Of a DNA stretch of 64,000 bases, positions 60,076-64,000 are shown in pieces. The position numbers and the translations under genes are program-made. The stretch covers positions 124,001 to 188,000 of the forward strand of contig NZ_FCNU01000032.1 in NCBI RefSeq assembly GCF_001545115.1, in the 5' to 3' direction. This DNA is from Candidatus Protochlamydia phocaeensis. Lineage in GTDB: Bacteria; Chlamydiota; Chlamydiia; Chlamydiales; Parachlamydiaceae. The stretch's first letter is position 1, and each line of letters begins with the position of its first letter. A model generated the notes under the pieces. The model ran no database searches. It was not told the origin of the DNA and saw only the letters and a list, made by a program, of their open reading frames with translations.

Positions 60076-60723
60076 TTAATTTTTGATCAAGATAACTTGA
60101 TAGCCGCTATATAGCACTTTCCATCCCTTATCAATCAAATAAGGAATGACCAAGGCCCCTTTTCCTCCTCCCGGCACATCGCAGTCGTCAATCATAATTA
60201 CGCTGTTATCTGTGAGCTTGGGATAGACAGCTAAAATTTCTTTGAGATGGTGCTCTTGTGAAGGTCCGGGATTGAAAATATCGTAATCAAAGCTGTCCAA
60301 GTATAAGAAATCAATGGATTGATTGAATTGGCTTAGGAAGGCAATCGAATCTTGGCAAACCAATTGAACGTTGGGATTATAAGGCCCGATGCTCATTCTG
60401 GCAGCGGTAATGGCATCGGGATTGATGTCTACAGAATAAAGCAAGCTGCCATGGTCTAAAGCCCACTCTCCAAAAATTAACGTCGCCGAGCCGTCTCCGA
60501 TAAATCCCTGCGCTCCGCATCTTGCCGTTCCTGTTTCTACAACAATTTTGGCCTGCCGCTGGCTCATCAAATCAAGGGCAAGCTTTAGGCTGGCATAGCG
60601 CTTATCTGTGCTTGGAATGCGATCTGCCAAATAACTAGTCGAATCGACAAACTCTTGCGAATGAGCAAAAGCCGAAGTCTGAGAAACAAAAGCCATCAAT
60701 AATAAAGATAGAAACCAATACAT
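60076..60723 (-). CDS. Putative exported class I methyltransferase
   Basis: The 215-residue protein has an N-terminal signal-like segment (about 3-20, ending SAFAHS) and a Rossmann methyltransferase core of the Methyltransf_24 type: IVVETGTARCGAQGFIGDGS, SVDINPDAITAARMSI, IDFLYLDSFDYD and VIMIDDCDVPGGGKG. SAM enzymes are normally cytoplasmic, so the apparent export signal is odd; a membrane anchor facing inside is an alternative. Substrate is unknown. Confidence 0.75.
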   Translation of the reverse strand: MYWFLSLLLMAFVSQTSAFAHSQEFVDSTSYLADRIPSTDKRYASLKLALDLMSQRQAKIVVETGTARCGAQGFIGDGSATLIFGEWALDHGSLLYSVDINPDAITAARMSIGPYNPNVQLVCQDSIAFLSQFNQSIDFLYLDSFDYDIFNPGPSQEHHLKEILAVYPKLTDNSVIMIDDCDVPGGGKGALVIPYLIDKGWKVLYSGYQVILIKN

Positions 60724-61044
60724 ATCCTTCTCCTGTTAAAAATGCAAAATAAGGACAATCTAGCAAAAACAGCAAAGAATGAAAACAAAGTCTTTAATTT
60801 TGTTCAATTTTATGTCGGTCCGCATAAGAGGCATTTTCAAATCGATTAACCCAAGTTTGGAGCTTTGAAATAATGAGAGCTTAGCCCCGAATTCATAACG
60901 GCCTAGATTCAAATTCTTTTCTCCTTAAGAAAAAATCCAAAAATTTTGATTTGAAAAAAAAATTTATTTATCCATTTTAAAAGACATGGCTGAATTCATA
61001 AGCAATCGAATCAAGCGAGTTTTTGACTAGGAATAGGAAAGCGG
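60724..61044. other. Divergent spacer with a partial family-1 repeat
   Basis: Bases 60886-60938 (ATAACGGCCTAGATTCAAAT, then TCTTTTCTCCTTAAG) match a family-1 arm in inverted orientation. The remainder is AT-rich and probably holds the promoters of the two divergent genes. No gene is seen. Confidence 0.5.
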
Positions 61045-61914
61045 ATGGATAAAATTATTTTAGAGAATCAGACCTCCAAAGGAGAACGTCTGCAAGCAGC
61101 TTTTCTTCCTGAAAAAGGAATGAACTTGATCAGTTTCAGAAAGGGCGATCTGGAGGTGATCGAGCAATCTACAAGGGATCTTTTCGAAGAACGCTTTGCA
61201 GGGTTAGGCGCACTGATCGGCCCCCACTTCCATCGGCGCCGCCCAGAGCTTGTCCCTCGCATTCCAGATGAAACGCTCTTTCCCCATATCGCCCGTGTCA
61301 AAGCCAAAGGAATCCAAGATCCTTTTTCTCATGGCATCGCCCGCTATGCCCCTTGGAAAGCCGAAGCCACAGCGACTAAAGTCAAAGCCGTTTTAACAGG
61401 CAAAGATACATGGAATGGCGTGCCTTTGGCAGCTATGGAGGGGCAAAATTTTAAAATAGAGTTCGAAGCCGACCTGCAGCCAGACGGCCTGCACCTTCAC
61501 TTGTCTATTGTTAGCGAAACAGCGTCTCTCGTCGGCATCCATTATTATTATGCCCTTCCCCATGGAACTGGAAGAGTCATTAGCGATGTGCAGAATGAAG
61601 CGCGCATGCAAGGAAACCTTCAGCCCATTCCAGCCGACTGGCTATCGGATTCACATCGCTTGACTTTTGATTTAAATCAAGAGGCCGATTTTACTTTTCG
61701 TCCTCATCCTGATCCTTTAAAAGGTTCTATTCTGCTTGAGACAGGCGCATACGCACTTCGCACACGCTATCAATGCCTATGTGCGGAGAACTGCTGGCAG
61801 CTTTATCATCCAGCTAATGCCCCCTTTGTATGCATTGAGCCTTTAAGTTCGCAAGATCCCCGCCATCCCAATTTATCTGTGAGCGCTCTTCAAATTCATT
61901 TAGAGATCTTGTGA
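61045..61914 (+). CDS. Aldose 1-epimerase-like protein (galactose mutarotase fold)
   Basis: The 289-residue protein has a beta-sandwich pattern of the aldose epimerase family: AAFLPEKGMNLISFRKGDLE, LIGPHFHRRRPELVP, FSHGIARYAPWKAE, LHLSIVSETASLVGIHYYYA, and an acidic C-terminal FVCIEPLSSQDPRHP where the catalytic Glu would be. Such proteins interconvert alpha and beta anomers of sugars or sugar phosphates. The classic catalytic His set is not fully clear, so it is a family assignment only. Confidence 0.78.
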   Translation: MDKIILENQTSKGERLQAAFLPEKGMNLISFRKGDLEVIEQSTRDLFEERFAGLGALIGPHFHRRRPELVPRIPDETLFPHIARVKAKGIQDPFSHGIARYAPWKAEATATKVKAVLTGKDTWNGVPLAAMEGQNFKIEFEADLQPDGLHLHLSIVSETASLVGIHYYYALPHGTGRVISDVQNEARMQGNLQPIPADWLSDSHRLTFDLNQEADFTFRPHPDPLKGSILLETGAYALRTRYQCLCAENCWQLYHPANAPFVCIEPLSSQDPRHPNLSVSALQIHLEIL

Positions 61915-62009
61915 ATGAATTAATTACGCTTGCGTATACGGAAAAATTAAAAAAATAAGCCTTTGAGTATAAAGGCAATTAACCTATTAAATGTGTATTC
62001 ATATCAAAT

Positions 62010-63278
62010 GTGAGCATCAGCCCAATGGATGAACCTATTCAGCCCCGACAACCTGAAAATGTAGTTAATGCACAATCTGCTGATAAAAAAAATGAAAACA
62101 TAGAGGAAAATAACAATAATAAAACAAAGCGAAATGGAATCCTTTTAAAAGTTTTTCTCGTACTTATTCTATTGAGCATTTTGACTTTCTTATATTGGTA
62201 TTTTTTTATTCGCTTTCATGAAACAACCAACGATGCTTATGTCAATGGCAACAACGTCAACTTAATGGCCCCTCAAAACGGCATTACCGTTTCCATTTAT
62301 GCTGACAATACGGATTTCGTCAAGCAAGGACAATTACTAGTCGAACTCGATACGACAACTTATCAGTTGGCCTTCGACAAAGCCCAAGTTGATCTGGCTT
62401 TAGCTGCCCGTCAAGTCCGGCAATTATGGGAAGATACTAAACAACGGGATGCGGACGTCTTGCTAAGAGAAGCCGAGCTCAAGCGCGCCCATCAAGATTT
62501 TGAAAACCGCAATGCGCTGCGCAACACCCAAGCCATTTCTAAAGAAGATCTTACGCATGCCCAAGCTGATTTAGAGGTCGCTAGGGCTGCTCTGCATTCG
62601 GCTCAGCATCAGCAAGAATCCGCTCAGGCCTCTTTAGGAAGTACCCCTATTGAAGAGCACCCGCTTATTCGAAATGCTGAAATTGCTTTAAGAGAAGCCT
62701 ATGTCAATTTGCAGCGCTGTGAAATCTTGGCTCCGGTCAGCGGATATGTCGCTCAGCGCAACGTGCAAGTCGGAGAATGGGTGACTCCTACTAGGGCTCT
62801 GCTCAGCATTATTCCTTTGGATGAGATTTGGATTGATGCCAATTTTAAAGAGACAGAATTGAGCGATATCCGCATCGACCAGCCTGTTTCTATTGTAAGT
62901 GATCTATATGGCTCAGACGTTGTCTATCATGGTAAAGTCGTGGGCATGCAAGCAGGCACAGGCAGCGTCTTTTCGCTTATTCCTCCTCAAAATGCAACCG
63001 GAAATTGGATAAAAATCGTCCAGCGCGTTCCGGTCCGCATTTCTTTAGATAAGCAAGAGCTGCAGCAACATCCTTTGGTATTGGGCCTGTCCGTTCATGT
63101 CAACGTTGACACGTCCGATCAAAGCGGCCTGCAATTAGCTGAAAAACCTCTTTATTCACCGCGATTTATTACCCCTGTTTTTGATATTACTATGCAGCCT
63201 GTCGATCAATTAATACAGTCCATTATTCAGCAAAATTTGCATTCGACAGGAAACTCAACAGGAAAGGGAACGCCTTAG
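62010..63278 (+). CDS. HlyD/EmrA-family membrane fusion protein
   Basis: The 422-residue adaptor has a cytoplasmic Asn/Glu-rich N-terminus and one membrane helix (about 44-67). A lipoyl/barrel-sandwich half-motif (TTNDAYVNGNNVNLMAPQNG), an alpha-hairpin (about 120-220) and the second half-motif (CEILAPVSGYVAQRNVQVGE), then PLDEIWIDANFKETELSDI, follow. This is the EmrA type, which joins an inner-membrane MFS pump to an outer-membrane channel. GTG 62010 or ATG 62025 could be the start. The pump gene follows directly (TAGATG). Confidence 0.9.
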   Translation: MSISPMDEPIQPRQPENVVNAQSADKKNENIEENNNNKTKRNGILLKVFLVLILLSILTFLYWYFFIRFHETTNDAYVNGNNVNLMAPQNGITVSIYADNTDFVKQGQLLVELDTTTYQLAFDKAQVDLALAARQVRQLWEDTKQRDADVLLREAELKRAHQDFENRNALRNTQAISKEDLTHAQADLEVARAALHSAQHQQESAQASLGSTPIEEHPLIRNAEIALREAYVNLQRCEILAPVSGYVAQRNVQVGEWVTPTRALLSIIPLDEIWIDANFKETELSDIRIDQPVSIVSDLYGSDVVYHGKVVGMQAGTGSVFSLIPPQNATGNWIKIVQRVPVRISLDKQELQQHPLVLGLSVHVNVDTSDQSGLQLAEKPLYSPRFITPVFDITMQPVDQLIQSIIQQNLHSTGNSTGKGTP

Positions 63279-64000
63279 ATGACAGGCTCTCATCCATGCC
63301 TTCACGGAATCCGGCTTATTCTTCTCACTCTTTCTCTAGGGCTTGGAACCTTCATTCAAGTCTTAGACAGCTCTATCGCCAACGTCTCCATTTCCCACAT
63401 TGCCGGAGACCTGGCCGTTAGTCCCAATGAAGGGACATGGGTCATTACCTCTTTTGCCATCAGCAATGGCATTATTTTAGCCATTACGGGGTGGCTGGCA
63501 GAGCGATTCGGCGGCATTAAGCTCTTTGTATGGTCGACAACTCTTTTCTCAATTACTTCTTGGCTATGCGGACTCGCCTGGAATCTCCCCTTATTGGTTT
63601 TTTTCCGTATCCTGCAAGGCGCTTCAGCGGGAGCATTAATTCCCTTATCGCAGGCTTTGCTGTTGACAAATTATCCGGAAGAAAGAAAGGGGGTCGCTCT
63701 GGGATTTTGGTCCATGATCGTCATCGTGGCCCCTATTTTAGGACCGATCGTTGGAGGATATATTACAGACAACTATGGCTGGCCTTGGATTTTCTACATT
63801 AATATCCCCATCGGCTTCTTCTCCGCTTGGCTGACTTGGTTTCTCATCGGCCAACGCCACGAGAAAACAACCAAGCGCCCGATCGATTTCATTGCTTTTG
63901 CCTTGCTGACCATTGCCATCAGCACCCTGCAGATTTTTTTAGATAAAGGCGAAGAACTGGATTGGTTCAGCTCGAATTTTATCTGCGTCTTGATCACCAC
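63279..64000 (+). CDS. EmrB/QacA-type MFS efflux pump (5 prime part, cut by window end)
   Basis: The frame opens with ATG one base after the stop of the EmrA-like gene and stays open to the window end (240 codons). It encodes the DHA2 14-helix MFS pattern: GTFIQVLDSSIANVSISHIA, EGTWVITSFAISNGIILAIT, GWLAERFGG, FRILQGASAGALIPLSQALL, APILGPIVGGYITDNYGWPW and FYINIPIGFF. Together with the adaptor it would export drugs or toxic metabolites across both membranes. Confidence 0.92.
   Translation, partial: MTGSHPCLHGIRLILLTLSLGLGTFIQVLDSSIANVSISHIAGDLAVSPNEGTWVITSFAISNGIILAITGWLAERFGGIKLFVWSTTLFSITSWLCGLAWNLPLLVFFRILQGASAGALIPLSQALLLTNYPEERKGVALGFWSMIVIVAPILGPIVGGYITDNYGWPWIFYINIPIGFFSAWLTWFLIGQRHEKTTKRPIDFIAFALLTIAISTLQIFLDKGEELDWFSSNFICVLIT

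Noticed and set aside
1-61000. Insertion sequences behind the dispersed repeats
   Set aside because: None of the copies contains or adjoins a transposase-like frame in this window; they are described as MITE-like only.

Overview
The window looks like part of the chromosome of an amoeba-associated chlamydia (Parachlamydiaceae, most like a Protochlamydia relative). Three things point there. The core order mcsB-mcsA-tRNA-frr-pyrH / tsf-rpsB-tRNA-Gly-pbp2 is chlamydial. The PBP2 is very long, with a large insertion, as in chlamydiae. Eukaryote-like effectors (an F-box/LRR protein, LRR fragments, papain-like proteases, TPR proteins) sit among AT-rich spacers. By eye the DNA is of moderate GC, and no rRNA, transposase or CRISPR array is present. 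Species assignment is inference.

Layout. 0.4-7.1 kb: cell envelope and core metabolism (tolB, pal, a LysM protein, murI, two unknown membrane proteins, metK). 7.6-16.8 kb: an accessory island with a probable F-box/LRR effector, a charged unknown protein, a dead LRR gene plus an older LRR relic, and two tandem copies of a putative C39/C70-type cysteine protease. 17-29 kb: an NFACT protein, an OmpR-type response regulator, a DMT transporter resembling the chlamydial SAM transporter, a TPR-like membrane protein, a zinc-ribbon protein, rsmD, an outer-membrane-like protein, a GT92-like protein and two tandem MFS transporters.

29.5-34.8 kb is the most interesting region. It holds seven co-directional genes: a Tyr-rich lipoprotein, three secreted Gly/Ser/Asn-rich proteins with the same leader and an identical FLAVAGCG motif at the same residue, a fourth small protein with six regularly spaced cysteines, a DUF692/MNIO enzyme and its DUF2063 partner. 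The last three resemble a bufferin/Hvf-type peptide-modification system. The Cys-rich candidate substrate is built on a C-terminal module that its upstream paralogue carries without cysteines.

35-44 kb: a small OMP, an exported rhodanese, pgeF, a YihY/BrkB protein, a 670-residue unknown, a CDP-glycerol glycerophosphotransferase-like protein, and mcsB/mcsA, where the McsB lacks several kinase residues. 44.5-58.5 kb: tRNA-Lys, tRNA-Glu, frr and pyrH, then a TPR gene inserted on the other strand, then tsf, rpsB, tRNA-Gly and pbp2, with no MOMP gene (ompA) where Chlamydia has it; then a nucleotidyltransferase, a CocE-like hydrolase and rpsT. 58.6-64 kb: an RluA-family synthase, a small membrane protein, an exported methyltransferase, an aldose-epimerase-like protein and an EmrA/EmrB-type efflux pair cut by the window end.

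Many spacers carry one of at least two families of short, transposase-free inverted-repeat elements (about 100-170 bp, MITE-like), plus a third small shared repeat.
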